Source: Fibrisoma montanum
GTDB lineage: Bacteria; Bacteroidota; Bacteroidia; Cytophagales; Spirosomataceae
NCBI RefSeq assembly: GCF_003583365.1
Contig: NZ_QXED01000007.1
Location: forward strand, 366,498 to 430,497
Reading direction: 5' to 3'
DNA length: 64,000 nucleotides
Below, one piece after another: positions 1 through 8,168 of the stretch (the stretch's first letter is position 1; each line of letters opens with the position of its first letter). The position numbers were made by a program, and so were the translations under genes. The notes under the pieces were generated by a model that was not told where the DNA came from, ran no database searches, and saw only the letters and a program-made list of their open reading frames with translations.

Positions 1-1532
1 ATCCAGAGGTCACCATCCCGGTCAATGACCGAAGCGATGGCATTTGGAATCGTATTGCTCCCGGCCTTATTTAAACGGACGGGTGTTAGACGACCCGTCT
101 TTTTGTTGTAAACGAATAGGCCAGCTTCCGCACCGACCAGCAGATATGGATCGTAGCCAGTCCCGGTCGACCCTGGCAGCGTGAGGGTGAAATAGGTAAG
201 GGGTTGTTTCAAGACAACCTTCATCTCATCCAGGGCCTGCCTGGATTGGCCCGGCCTGGACTGGCCCAGCCTGGATTGGCCCAGCCTGGATTGGCCCGGA
301 TTATAGCGAATCAAGCCTAGATCGGTACTGATCCAAAGGAAGCCTTCCGAGTCGGGCATGAGGGACTCCGTTACGGGTCGGGCCAATCCAGGCCGGGTCG
401 GAACCGCACCGGCGGTGTTGCTCAGTTTGGGCAGTGGAATGTTGGGGTGGCGTTCCTGACGGGGGTCGAAAAAAAGCGGATTTTTGTCGCTTATCCTCTC
501 CAGCCAGATTAACCCTTGGCGGTCTTCGTAGAGGGTTACCAGCTCCCTGAGTTGTTCCCCATTGCTGATGGCTACGGGTGTGCAATGCTCCACGACGGTC
601 CGGTCGGCTGAAATGCGGAAGATGTCGTTTTCGCAGCAAAGCCAAAGCCGCCCCGCCCGATCTTCCAGAATCACATTTGGAAACGGAATGGGTTTGCCAT
701 CGGCCGTTCGCTTATCGAACCAACTGATCTGCCCTGTTTTGGGGTCAAAAACCCGCAGCCCTGTTTGGCCCGGAACACCCATCCAGATCAGGCCCCGACG
801 ATCTTTGCAGAGGCCGTTAATCACATTGAGACCATCGGTAGCGTTGATGACGGGCGCACCTGATTTATTTACTGTCGGAAAGCACCGCCAACGGTTGCTG
901 GTTCGGTCAAACTGCTCGAACCCAGCCGTTGTGCAAACGTAAATATGGTCGGGGGTCACCAGAATAGGCGACAGCGGATTGCCCTGCAGCTGCCCTGACT
1001 CGCCTGGTTTGGGCAAAAAACGGACAGTGCTACCTGTTTTGGGGTCGAACCGATTCATGCCATAATCGCTGCCGATCCAGAGATAACCAGATTCATCGCG
1101 TTGAAGAAACCGGAGCTTATCCGACGATAAACTGGTTTTGTTGGTGGGCAGGTGTCGAAAATGGGCCACGTTGCCCGTTTGCTGATTGTAGGCATTCAGG
1201 CCCCCGTCGCGGGTGGTTATCCAAAACGTGCCACGCTCGTCCTGAATCATATCCGCCACCCGCGCCGAGGAGAGGGAGTTCAGATTCGCCGGATCAGAGC
1301 GTACCGTTACAATCTCATGGCCGTCGTACCTGCTCAGGCCACTGCCAGTGACGAACCAGAGAAAATCGTCGCGGTCGGTGAAGAATCGATTGATGGTTAG
1401 TTGATTTCGGTTGCGGCCCAGCGTCTCTTTGGGAGGTTCGTCGAAGTAAAGCACCGTGGATTGTGCCTGCCCATCTGGTACGGACAGGCACAATAGCAGG
1501 AGGAGCCACCCAAAAACAACGTATTTACCCAT
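1..1532 (-). CDS. Two-component-regulator-type beta-propeller sensor, 5' part (runs off the window)
   Basis: An uninterrupted minus-strand frame runs from an ATG at 1532 to the window edge, about 510 codons, with no stop. It opens with a signal peptide (MGKYVVFGWLLLLLCL... ending near QAQS). It then shows repeated propeller blades of the Reg_prop kind, recognisable by recurring D-x-x-G-x-L/F-W-I/F motifs (DDFLWFVT, RGTFWITT, SGYLWIGSD, RGLIWMGV, EGFLWIST). In Bacteroidota such propellers form the periplasmic sensor of hybrid two-component systems or of LytTR/diguanylate-type regulators; the output domain would lie beyond the left edge and cannot be seen. An odd four-copy five-residue repeat interrupts the propeller (see 241-300). 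Family assignment is good; the output type is unknown. Confidence 0.85.
   Translation of the reverse strand, partial: MGKYVVFGWLLLLLCLSVPDGQAQSTVLYFDEPPKETLGRNRNQLTINRFFTDRDDFLWFVTGSGLSRYDGHEIVTVRSDPANLNSLSSARVADMIQDERGTFWITTRDGGLNAYNQQTGNVAHFRHLPTNKTSLSSDKLRFLQRDESGYLWIGSDYGMNRFDPKTGSTVRFLPKPGESGQLQGNPLSPILVTPDHIYVCTTAGFEQFDRTSNRWRCFPTVNKSGAPVINATDGLNVINGLCKDRRGLIWMGVPGQTGLRVFDPKTGQISWFDKRTADGKPIPFPNVILEDRAGRLWLCCENDIFRISADRTVVEHCTPVAISNGEQLRELVTLYEDRQGLIWLERISDKNPLFFDPRQERHPNIPLPKLSNTAGAVPTRPGLARPVTESLMPDSEGFLWISTDLGLIRYNPGQSRLGQSRLGQSRPGQSRQALDEMKVVLKQPLTYFTLTLPGSTGTGYDPYLLVGAEAGLFVYNKKTGRLTPVRLNKAGSNTIPNAIASVIDRDGDLW
241..300 (-). repeat. Four tandem 15-bp units inside the propeller gene
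   Basis: Four 15-bp units (241-255, 256-270, 271-285, 286-300) differ by only one or two bases from each other. Translated on the minus strand they give Gly-Gln-Ser-Arg-Leu/Pro/Gln repeats between two propeller blades. A further copy of the same motif lies inverted at about 379-398 in the same gene and is read there in another frame. Seen directly in the sequence. Confidence 0.9.
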
Positions 1533-1603
1533 ATTGGGACAACCGGAATGCTGTAGCTCACAAGATACGAAAATAGGGTTACGGGGCCAGTGAACGCGAT
1601 CTG

Positions 1604-2086
1604 TCAAGGGGCAGGTGGTGCATCAGCATTCCACATACCCATGATAGATACCCATTTGCCGTCATTATTACGTTTGAGTAATTCGGTATAGCGGCCCTTA
1701 TCGACAACCACTTTCCCATCGGGCGTTTTTACGTCCATCTGGAACTGACCCGTTTCCCACCCCAGGTTCCCTTCACTACCCGTAGCAATCGTTTTGACGG
1801 ATACATTGGTGGCCCCCGCGTCAATGGCACTTTGCCAGTAGTTAAGGATGTTTGCCCTACCCGTAACGGCAGGTTCACTGGGCGGATACAACGTAGCCTC
1901 ATCCGCATAGCAGTTCGCAGCCGCCACGGCATCTTTGGCATTGATCGCAGCGGCAAAATTCCGGTTCATCTGCGACAGGTCTTCGGCCGTAGCGGGCGTT
2001 GACGTTGCCGGTGAATGACAACCGGCGGCAAACAGGAGAAGGGCCGTAAAAACGGCCAGGATGCGTAGGGAGGATGTGAGCGTCAT
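1604..2086 (-). CDS. NTF2-like (SnoaL/DUF4440) lipoprotein
   Basis: A 160-residue protein with a lipoprotein signal peptide; the lipobox LLLFAAGC puts the lipidated cysteine near residue 23. The mature part has the cone-shaped NTF2/SnoaL pattern: an N-terminal helix (NFAAAINAKDAVAAANCYADEATLYPPSE), then strands ending in a KGRYTELLKRNNDGKWVSIMGMWNAD motif. These domains bind small molecules or are polyketide-cyclase-like; no catalytic set can be assigned, so the function is unknown. It is one of four related lipoprotein genes between 1.6 and 7.2 kb. The DNA for its signal peptide (2018-2059) is 39/42 identical to that of the gene at 6136-6675 although the mature domains differ greatly. Confidence 0.8.
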   Translation of the reverse strand: MTLTSSLRILAVFTALLLFAAGCHSPATSTPATAEDLSQMNRNFAAAINAKDAVAAANCYADEATLYPPSEPAVTGRANILNYWQSAIDAGATNVSVKTIATGSEGNLGWETGQFQMDVKTPDGKVVVDKGRYTELLKRNNDGKWVSIMGMWNADAPPAP

Positions 2087-2228
2087 GATTAACGTAAGTT
2101 TAAACGGATTGGGAAACCAGCAACCGTTTTAGGCTCATTCAGCGTAATAGGCTAGGCATCGACAGTATATCAGGCACATCGGTATCAGATCATTCACAGG
2201 GCTACCCGATCCCTTTGAAACCTCAGCC

Positions 2229-2741
2229 TCACTTGTCTTTCTGATCCTCGTTGTTGATATCGCGGATGCAGAAAAATTTTCCGTTGCGTTTTTCAAATAT
2301 GCCCATGTATTTGCCGGTGCTCACTACGTTGCCAGCCGCGTCTTTAATCGTTGTCTTCCCGACTTCGGTCACTACGTTGCCATCGCCGTATACGTCCATC
2401 GTCTCGTAGTAAACCGTAGTCCCGGCCTTGCGCGCTTCCCAGCTTTTGAGCATAGCCTGTCGGATGGCGGCTTTGCCAACAAGCATGGGTTCGTCGTCAT
2501 TCATTTCCACGGCCTCGTCGGCGTAGAACGACATTAGCTTGTCAATGTCCTTAGCTGTTGCGGCATTGGCCCATTCGGTTTCGATGGCTTGCATTTCCGT
2601 TTTGATAGCGGCCATATCGGGTTTAGCAGCTACCTGCTCGGTTGCAGTTTCCTGTTTTTGGGCAGGGGCGTTGCAACCGGTAACAACCAGCATTAGCGCA
2701 GCAAAGGCAATCAGGACGGTAGTAAATGGTTTGGTTTTCAT
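2229..2741 (-). CDS. NTF2-like (DUF4440/SnoaL) lipoprotein
   Basis: 170 residues. The signal peptide begins MKTKPF and ends in the lipobox LMLVVTGC (cysteine near residue 23), followed by a Lys/Gln/Ala-rich linker. The mature domain shows the DUF4440 layout: helix EWANAATAKDIDKLMSFYADEAVEMNDDEP, then VGKAAIRQAMLKSW, strands and a C-terminal GIFEKRNGKFFCIRD. This family is widespread in secreted Bacteroidota proteins and ketosteroid-isomerase-like folds; substrate not known. It is a diverged paralogue of the genes at 1604 and 6714 and sits just downstream of them in the same minus-strand run. Start ATG at 2741 gives a complete signal peptide. Confidence 0.82.
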   Translation of the reverse strand: MKTKPFTTVLIAFAALMLVVTGCNAPAQKQETATEQVAAKPDMAAIKTEMQAIETEWANAATAKDIDKLMSFYADEAVEMNDDEPMLVGKAAIRQAMLKSWEARKAGTTVYYETMDVYGDGNVVTEVGKTTIKDAAGNVVSTGKYMGIFEKRNGKFFCIRDINNEDQKDK

Positions 2742-2779
2742 AAATCAATCGGGTTTGTGGACCGTGTAGTCCGGATGTT

Positions 2780-3139
2780 TCATTTTTTCGGCACGAGTGT
2801 TCCCTTCATCGGGATGATTTTGCCATCAGGCCGGAAGACGTGGCAATAGGCTTCGCCGGTAGCAAAGTCGGAGTAGAGCGAGACGAACGTTTTGTCGGAC
2901 TCGTACCAGCCCACCAACAGGGTGTGGTCGCTGAGACGGTGCGTTTTGCAGGGGTCGGTTTCGTCCCGCGTTTTGTCCTGCCAACGTAGCGTCGTATCCG
3001 ACAGGTACGTCATATCGACCTCGTAGCCGCTGAGGGAATAATGCCAGACTTTATTTTGCACGGCTGAGGAGTTTGCAGGTGTCTGTGCGAGGGCCGTTGC
3101 GGTGGTGAGCAACATAGCAACGATGGAAAGTAGCTTCAT
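2780..3139 (-). CDS. Small exported protein, MoaF/lipocalin-like pattern
   Basis: 119 residues from the ATG at 3139, chosen because it begins a clean signal peptide (MKLLSIVAMLLTTATALAQ); a start 15 codons upstream would spoil it. The mature part is beta-rich (KVWHYSLSGYEVDMTYLSDTTLRW, DHTLLVGWYESDKTFVSLYSDFATGEAYCHVFRPDG), resembling small calycin-type barrels such as the MoaF or phenolic-acid-decarboxylase fold. It starts 34 bases after the end of the gene at 3174-3578, so the two are probably co-transcribed. Function unknown; the fold suggestion is by pattern only. Confidence 0.65.
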   Translation of the reverse strand: MKLLSIVAMLLTTATALAQTPANSSAVQNKVWHYSLSGYEVDMTYLSDTTLRWQDKTRDETDPCKTHRLSDHTLLVGWYESDKTFVSLYSDFATGEAYCHVFRPDGKIIPMKGTLVPKK

Positions 3140-3173
3140 TACTATATTTTTGGTTTGATGGCGCGACTGATGG

Positions 3174-3578
3174 CTACTGTACACGGACCAAACGCCGGTA
3201 AATTTCTACTACCTTAATTTTCTCGTACACCGTACCCAGTTTTTTATCGGCTTCCTGAAACGATTTGTCGTCGTGGATTTTCTGGTACGCGTTGGCATTG
3301 GGCCAATTGCCCTCGAAGAAGTAGCGATATTTGTCGGTTTCTTTTCCATCTACTTTGTAGAGCGTATATCCGGCGTTACTGTAGCCCAGGCGTTTAATGA
3401 TTGTATTCAGCTCGCCAATCACCGCCGACAGTTGGGCCTCTGTTACACCGGCCGGCATATCGAAAAGGTGGATACTTTTGAGTTGAGTCGTTGCCGTTTG
3501 CTGAGCCTGTACAGAGGCCGACATGCCGAGGCTAATCAGCAGCCAAAGCGCAGAAAGGGTAATCAGGAGTTGTTTCAT
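3174..3578 (-). CDS. Exported dimeric alpha/beta-barrel-like protein
   Basis: 134 residues with a signal peptide (MKQLLITLSALWLLISLGMSASVQAQQ). The mature part, KSIHLFDMPAGVTEAQLSAVIGELNTIIKRLGY... to KVVEIYRRLVRV, has the strand-helix-strand-strand-helix rhythm of a ferredoxin-like dimeric alpha/beta barrel (ABM/NIPSNAP-like), including a YRYFFEGNWPNANAYQKIHDDKSFQEA stretch typical of such single-domain proteins. Likely periplasmic. I cannot name a substrate. It is the upstream partner of the gene at 2780-3139. Confidence 0.65.
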   Translation of the reverse strand: MKQLLITLSALWLLISLGMSASVQAQQTATTQLKSIHLFDMPAGVTEAQLSAVIGELNTIIKRLGYSNAGYTLYKVDGKETDKYRYFFEGNWPNANAYQKIHDDKSFQEADKKLGTVYEKIKVVEIYRRLVRVQ

Positions 3579-3661
3579 GGGTTTGATTGGTTGATTTGAC
3601 TGTTTTAAGATCGATTCACCAGCACCGTAGGCTGAGCTTACATGGGCTTATCAGTTCGGAT

Positions 3662-4198
3662 TTAGGTAGTGTCGTCGGTTAAATCCAATTCCATAAACAA
3701 CAAATAGTCTTTAAATTCTGCGGGGATTTCCATTTCTGGATACGCGTCAATAGCCCGAAATCCAACACTTCTGTATAAGGAATGAGCTGCTTCCATAAAC
3801 TTCGGACTGTCGAGCCGAATTTTTTTATAACCGACTTTTTTCGCTTCAAGTAGAAGTCGGTTAAGGATCGCTCGTCCAGCCCCAATTCGTCTGATGGCTG
3901 GATCAACAAACATTCGTTTCAGTTCACCGATATCGGAGTTGATACGTTTTAGACTTCCAAGTCCACATACTTCACCTTCGTAAATAGCCAGGATTAGCTG
4001 TCCGTAAGGGGGTTGAAACTTGCTAATCTGTTGGATGTCCTGGTCAACTGCTTCTTTGGGATTATGGGGGTGGACGCCATAGAGTTCCTGCATTTTGTCG
4101 TTACCCCAAACTAAATAGTCAAACCATAATTTTTTAACAGCTTCCAGGTCATCAGGAATGACAACCGTTCTTGTTTTTACTTTTTCACTTTTGTCCAT
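3662..4198 (-). CDS. GNAT family N-acetyltransferase
   Basis: 178 residues, cytoplasmic. The GNAT signature is clear: motif A strand plus pyrophosphate loop (GELKRMFVDPAIRRIGAGRAILNRLLLEA, matching the R/Q-x-x-G-x-G/A acetyl-CoA loop) at about residues 92-120. It is followed by KKIRLDSPKFMEAAHSLYRSVGFRAID at about 123-150, the usual C-terminal motif B with the Y-x-x-x-GF element. The N-terminal 80 residues hold the substrate side and give no clue to the acceptor. It stands alone between a DUF1624 gene and the small exported-protein pair. Confidence 0.88.
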   Translation of the reverse strand: MDKSEKVKTRTVVIPDDLEAVKKLWFDYLVWGNDKMQELYGVHPHNPKEAVDQDIQQISKFQPPYGQLILAIYEGEVCGLGSLKRINSDIGELKRMFVDPAIRRIGAGRAILNRLLLEAKKVGYKKIRLDSPKFMEAAHSLYRSVGFRAIDAYPEMEIPAEFKDYLLFMELDLTDDTT

Positions 4199-4227
4199 TT
4201 CTTGACTAGGTTTTGGTTGTTTACGTT

Positions 4228-5472
4228 CTACAGATAGCTAAGCCACCACTGCTCTTTATGCGTTGTCTTGTAGGCATCAAACCAGCGACACAGGGGATAC
4301 AAGGACGCGACAACGGCTATCCAGATGAGGTAAACCACCCCGAGATTGTAGCCTCCATCTCCGGGTAGCACAAACCGCATCGGTATGATTTGCAGCGATT
4401 TATCGGCCTCCGTCATGGTGTGGCCAGCGGCAAAAAAGACAATCATGCGCAGGGTATGCAGGAAATAAAAATGGATCGTGTAATAAAAAAAGGCCGTTCG
4501 TCCATAGGTGCGCAACACGCTCGTAACGCGATTGTGTACGTTCTCCAGCAACGCCAGTCCCAGCAGTCCCGGCCCTACCGTAATGCACATGTACAGCAGC
4601 GATGGTGGGTATTTGTGCACCTTCAGAAACGAGAACAACGTTGTGAGTCCGTCTTTCTGGACGCTCCAGGGGAAGGGGTCGCCGTATCCATTCAGCAAAC
4701 GCAGCCCCACAAATAACCCAATGGCTCCGGCACCGAGGTAAACCAGCCACTGCTGACGCTTGCTGGCTGCAACCGCTGGGGCAAACAGACGGCCCAGGCA
4801 GTAGCCCATCATCATTAGCCCCAGCCAGGGAAGAAATGGGTACAGTACCACAATGACCCGACCGGGAGCGTATTCAAACACACGGTGACTGCCACCATGA
4901 AACAGCGCCCACCCAAAACCCGATGTAAATCCCGGTGCCTGTTCCACCGCATCCAGCAGATTGTGGCCTAAAACAATCGCTAAACCAAGGCTCAGTATGG
5001 CCCGGAACGGCAGCCACGTTAGCCCGGCCATGAACACCATACTGATGCCCAGCGACCAGAAAACGACCAGCGTGATGGGATTAAACAGGGTAAAGGTATC
5101 CGCTGGCGCCATCAGGAGTACCTCGGCTACAATGAGCCATAGACCCCGTTTCAGCAGGAACAGACTCAACTCGCTGCGCGATTTTCGTAAACCCTGCAGG
5201 TAGATGGACGTACCGGATAGCAAAGCAAACGTAGGGGCGCAGAAGTGGGTAATCCAGCGGGTGGCGTACAGGACCGGCGTGGTGGTATCCAGATTGAGCG
5301 GGTCGTCGGTATAGGCCTGAGCGTGGAAGAAGTCGCGTGTATGGTCCAGCGCCATAATGACCATAATCAGGCCCCGCAGTACGTCGATGGACTCGATACG
5401 GCTTTTGATGAATGAAGGCGCTGGATTGAGGGAGCCTGCGGTTGCCGTTTTATGGGTGAGCGGAAAAGTCAT
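4228..5472 (-). CDS. DUF1624 / heparan-alpha-glucosaminide N-acetyltransferase-like membrane protein
   Basis: 414 residues with about ten membrane segments. The N terminus carries the family hallmark: R-I-E-S-I-D-V-L-R-G-L followed by MVIMALDHTRDFF (residues about 26-50), then WITHFCAPTFALLSGTSIYL. This is the DUF1624/HGSNAT-related acyltransferase family, whose human member transfers acetyl from cytoplasmic acetyl-CoA across the lysosomal membrane to glucosamine; the bacterial members are mostly uncharacterised. The protein is full length for the shorter bacterial type. Acting on an envelope sugar is plausible but inferred. Confidence 0.85.
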   Translation of the reverse strand: MTFPLTHKTATAGSLNPAPSFIKSRIESIDVLRGLIMVIMALDHTRDFFHAQAYTDDPLNLDTTTPVLYATRWITHFCAPTFALLSGTSIYLQGLRKSRSELSLFLLKRGLWLIVAEVLLMAPADTFTLFNPITLVVFWSLGISMVFMAGLTWLPFRAILSLGLAIVLGHNLLDAVEQAPGFTSGFGWALFHGGSHRVFEYAPGRVIVVLYPFLPWLGLMMMGYCLGRLFAPAVAASKRQQWLVYLGAGAIGLFVGLRLLNGYGDPFPWSVQKDGLTTLFSFLKVHKYPPSLLYMCITVGPGLLGLALLENVHNRVTSVLRTYGRTAFFYYTIHFYFLHTLRMIVFFAAGHTMTEADKSLQIIPMRFVLPGDGGYNLGVVYLIWIAVVASLYPLCRWFDAYKTTHKEQWWLSYL

Positions 5473-5580
5473 TTCGGTCCAGCGGCTAACACTCGTTTAT
5501 GTGTTCTGGATAGTTTGGATAACCTCAGACAGGAATCTGTCAAAAACGATGAGCCTTATCATCGAATCCGCTTACCTGAA

Positions 5581-6075
5581 TCAGCGCACTTTGTAGGCTT
5601 CTAACTCGATCTCAATCAACTGGCCGGGCAAGGCTAATTCCTTTACGCCAAACCACGACCCGGTCGGAAACTGCTTTTTGTAGATCGTATTTCGGTAAGC
5701 CGACTGTTCCACAAAATCGGACATGTTCGTGGTCAGAATATTCTCCACCACAACGTCGTCCCAGGTGTAGCCATAGTGCTTCAGAATTTTGTCCAGGTCG
5801 GCGTAGCAATTTTTCATTTGTTGTCCCAGATCACCTTTCGCCGTCAGGTTTCCTTTCTCGTCCATACTGACCGCCCCCGATATTTTCAGTTCATTGCCAA
5901 TCCGAACGGCATGAGAGTAGCCATACGCTTTTTCGACGTCGGGCCGTAACAGGAAGTACTCCGGTGCATCGGATTGAGCCGCAGGTTTCTCATCTGCTTT
6001 TTGGGAAACGGTATTGCAGCCGACGGTAAACAGGAGCAGAGCGGCAAAAGCAGACATAAATTGGTTGATTTTCAT
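5581..6075 (-). CDS. RidA/YjgF-family lipoprotein, active-site Arg not conserved
   Basis: 164 residues. A lipoprotein signal peptide (lipobox LLLFTVGC) precedes a complete RidA-type domain from about residue 40: SHAVRIGNELKISGAVSMDEKGN, then MKNCYADLDKILKHYGYTWDDVVVENILTTNM, and a C-terminal LIEIELEAYK. RidA enzymes hydrolyse reactive enamine/imine intermediates in the cytoplasm using an Arg in a P-x-R motif. Here the equivalent segment is FPTGSWFGV, with no Arg at that place, so imine deaminase activity is unlikely. The signal peptide begins MKINQF, like its NTF2-like neighbours. A lipid-anchored, catalytically altered RidA protein is unusual; its role is unknown. Confidence 0.85.
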   Translation of the reverse strand: MKINQFMSAFAALLLFTVGCNTVSQKADEKPAAQSDAPEYFLLRPDVEKAYGYSHAVRIGNELKISGAVSMDEKGNLTAKGDLGQQMKNCYADLDKILKHYGYTWDDVVVENILTTNMSDFVEQSAYRNTIYKKQFPTGSWFGVKELALPGQLIEIELEAYKVR

Positions 6076-6135
6076 GGGTCTATCGAATAGAGAAAAAGCT
6101 GCGAGATTACAGGGTTTATAGGCGCTCCGTACCGG

Positions 6136-6675
6136 CTACTTGACTGGTACCGGTGCCGATGCAGACTCCTGGTAAAACGTCGCTTTCCACGCGCCGTTGA
6201 TTTTGGTGAAGAGCATCGTTCCTGCTACGTGCTCAAACGTTATTTTCTGACCGGTTTTGAGCGTTGCATTCTGTTCCATCGAGAACGTATAAAGCACCAG
6301 CGAGTCAGTCAAAACCCGAATCACTTCCTTGTTTGGTACGGCACTCAACGTCTTCATCTGGCTAAACCCGTCTGCGTTCAGTTTCTTGAGGGCGTCGTAG
6401 TCACCCAGGGTGCCATCGGGATTAACGGCCTGAAAGTCAGGCGTATTTTCGAAGTAGGTCATGCACCGCTCGATGTCCAGTTTTTCGACCTGTTGGAAAA
6501 ATTCTTTGATAAGGCCGGAAATTTCCTGTTCAATCGCCTGCTTTTGTTCAGGTGTCATGGCCGACACGACGGTTGTTTTAGCATCCGTTTCCTTTGCGGG
6601 GGCGTTACAACCGGCGGCAAACAGGAACAGGGCCGTAACAACGGCCAGCATCTGGGGTACTTGGTTGGTTTTCAA
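6136..6675 (-). CDS. NTF2-like lipoprotein (TTG start)
   Basis: 179 residues; the signal peptide ends with the lipobox LFLFAAGC. The start codon is TTG at 6675: the next 20 bases are identical to those after the ATG of the neighbouring gene at 7208, which places the start by comparison. The mature domain is helix-rich then beta-rich (LIKEFFQQVEKLDIERCMTYFENTPDFQAVNPDG, ending FTKINGAWKATFYQES), matching the SnoaL/NTF2 fold. The signal sequence is mosaic: its first part matches the gene at 6714-7208 and its second part the gene at 1604-2086. Function unknown. Confidence 0.8.
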   Translation of the reverse strand: MKTNQVPQMLAVVTALFLFAAGCNAPAKETDAKTTVVSAMTPEQKQAIEQEISGLIKEFFQQVEKLDIERCMTYFENTPDFQAVNPDGTLGDYDALKKLNADGFSQMKTLSAVPNKEVIRVLTDSLVLYTFSMEQNATLKTGQKITFEHVAGTMLFTKINGAWKATFYQESASAPVPVK

Positions 6676-6713
6676 TGGACTATTGTTAAAGATGGTGGAT
6701 TGACTGTGTTGAT

Positions 6714-7208
6714 TTACTTAGCCGCAGGCAGGGGGAGATCGGAGTTGGATATGTCGCGGAAGGGCCTCCATTTACCAGCTTCCTTTTTCCAGAGGACGAT
6801 GTACTTGTCCTTGACCACCTGCGTACCGGCTTTATCGAATAGGCTTGACTGGCCTTCCTCCGACACGAAATCGCCGGTTCCCCATACATCGATGGCTGTA
6901 AACTCAGCTTTGGCGATTCCAGAACCGAGGACGTTGTGTATGGCCGTCTGGATATTTTTGCGGCCCACAATGGCTGGGGCGTTCGCGAACATCAGTTTCG
7001 CGTCTTCGGTATAAAAATTGGCCATGCCCACCGAGTCGCCTTTGGCGATGAAACCAGCGAACTCAATATTAGCGGCTTCGATTTCTTTTTTAAGCGTGGC
7101 ATTATCGACCGTTAAGGCACTGTCTTTGGCGGGCGAGTTGCAGCTGGCAGTGAATAAAAGCGTAGCTGCAAGTGCACCCAGCATTAGGGGTACTTGGTTG
7201 GTTTTCAT
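6714..7208 (-). CDS. NTF2-like (DUF4440) lipoprotein
   Basis: 164 residues; signal peptide MKTNQVPLML... with lipobox LLFTASC. The mature domain matches DUF4440: NIEFAGFIAKGDSVGMANFYTEDAKLMFANAPAIVGRKNIQTAIHNVLGSG, then DVWGTGDFVSEEGQSSLFDKAG and YIVLWKKEAGKWRPFRDI. This is the closest match to the gene at 2229 in domain layout. It is the first gene downstream of the hairpin at 7238-7291 and probably heads the minus-strand run 7208-5581. Ligand unknown. Confidence 0.83.
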   Translation of the reverse strand: MKTNQVPLMLGALAATLLFTASCNSPAKDSALTVDNATLKKEIEAANIEFAGFIAKGDSVGMANFYTEDAKLMFANAPAIVGRKNIQTAIHNVLGSGIAKAEFTAIDVWGTGDFVSEEGQSSLFDKAGTQVVKDKYIVLWKKEAGKWRPFRDISNSDLPLPAAK

Positions 7209-7237
7209 GGGAGTTTGGAATCTGATTTTTGTGAACG

Positions 7238-7291
7238 GTTAAGGAAAGTAAATCCCCTCCCCAGCGAGAAGGGGGTTTACTGTTTCTTAAC
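7238..7291 (-). terminator. Long hairpin after the TPR gene
   Basis: Arms of about 20 bases (from GTTAAGG on the left to CTTAAC on the right) pair with few mismatches around a CAGCGAGAA-type loop. It lies just downstream of the minus-strand gene ending at 7339 and upstream of the start at 7208, the position expected for a factor-independent terminator. Confidence 0.7.
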
Positions 7292-7338
7292 TTAAACTAA
7301 TTGTGTACAGCCACTTTTATTTCTATGGCTTCATGGTG

Positions 7339-8091
7339 TTATTTCATCATGGCCCGCGCCTTGTCGGCGCGTTCTTTGGCATCAGGAAGGCCCATGGCAG
7401 CGGCTTTATCGTAGTATTCGGCCGATTTGGCGTAGTCCTTATTGGTCATGTAGAACTCAGCCAGGCTGTCGTAGGCGTTCGGTTCATTGGGGGCTAGTTC
7501 GACGTACTTTTCCAAAGCGGCTTTGGCGTTTTCCATGTCTTTTTTCTGGACATACATATAGCCCAGCGTGTTGTAGTTGGGCGCGTACTTCGGACTCAGT
7601 TTGGCCAGTTTCTGGGCGTAGTCTAAGCCCGCGTCAGCGTCTTTGTTTGTGTAAAACGAATGCAGGGACGCCCACTCCAGTGCCTGTGGTGTTTTTGGGT
7701 AGGCCGCCACTAACGCTTTCATGTCTTCGACGGGTTTGTAGTTGGGGTCTTTCTGCCAGTTGACAATAAAGTCATGCATAATTTGCTCGGCTTTCGTGAG
7801 TTTTTTGGTATCAAGGGCCAGCGTTTTTTCAATCAATGCGGGCCGGTCTGCTTTAGACCCGTACTGTACGGCATAGACGTGAGCCATGAAGAAATTCGAG
7901 TCTTCGGCCAATGCTTTGTCGAGTTCCGCTTTGGCATCCTTAAAATGGACATTGGCGTATAGTTCCGATGCGCGATGCAACGCAGCGATGGCCGCTTTAG
8001 ATTTGGACGATACGGGTAGATAAAAATCCTGTGCCACGATGGTAGTAATACACCCAAAAAGGAGCGCGAATAAGGCGATTAGCGTTTTCAT
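7339..8091 (-). CDS. Exported tetratricopeptide-repeat protein
   Basis: 250 residues from the ATG at 8091, chosen because it opens a signal peptide (MKTLIALFALLFGCITTIVAQ); the longer reading frame adds 31 non-signal residues. TPR units are visible: residues about 34-66 (ASELYANVHFKDAKAELDKALAEDSNFFMAHVY), then YAPNYNTLGYMYVQKKDMENAKAALEKYVELAP and PNAYDSLAEFYMTNKDYAKSAEYYDKAAAMG near the C terminus. TPR arrays are protein-protein scaffolds; partner unknown. Likely periplasmic or, if the Cys in the signal were lipidated, membrane-anchored. It is followed by a strong hairpin, so it is a separate transcript from the lipoprotein run. Confidence 0.82.
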   Translation of the reverse strand: MKTLIALFALLFGCITTIVAQDFYLPVSSKSKAAIAALHRASELYANVHFKDAKAELDKALAEDSNFFMAHVYAVQYGSKADRPALIEKTLALDTKKLTKAEQIMHDFIVNWQKDPNYKPVEDMKALVAAYPKTPQALEWASLHSFYTNKDADAGLDYAQKLAKLSPKYAPNYNTLGYMYVQKKDMENAKAALEKYVELAPNEPNAYDSLAEFYMTNKDYAKSAEYYDKAAAMGLPDAKERADKARAMMK

Positions 8092-8168
8092 TGGATTTTG
8101 GATTTGGTTTGATTGGCTAGAGAATTGATTGGTAAATGGTGCGAACGTTGGAAGCCTGTATAAGGATA

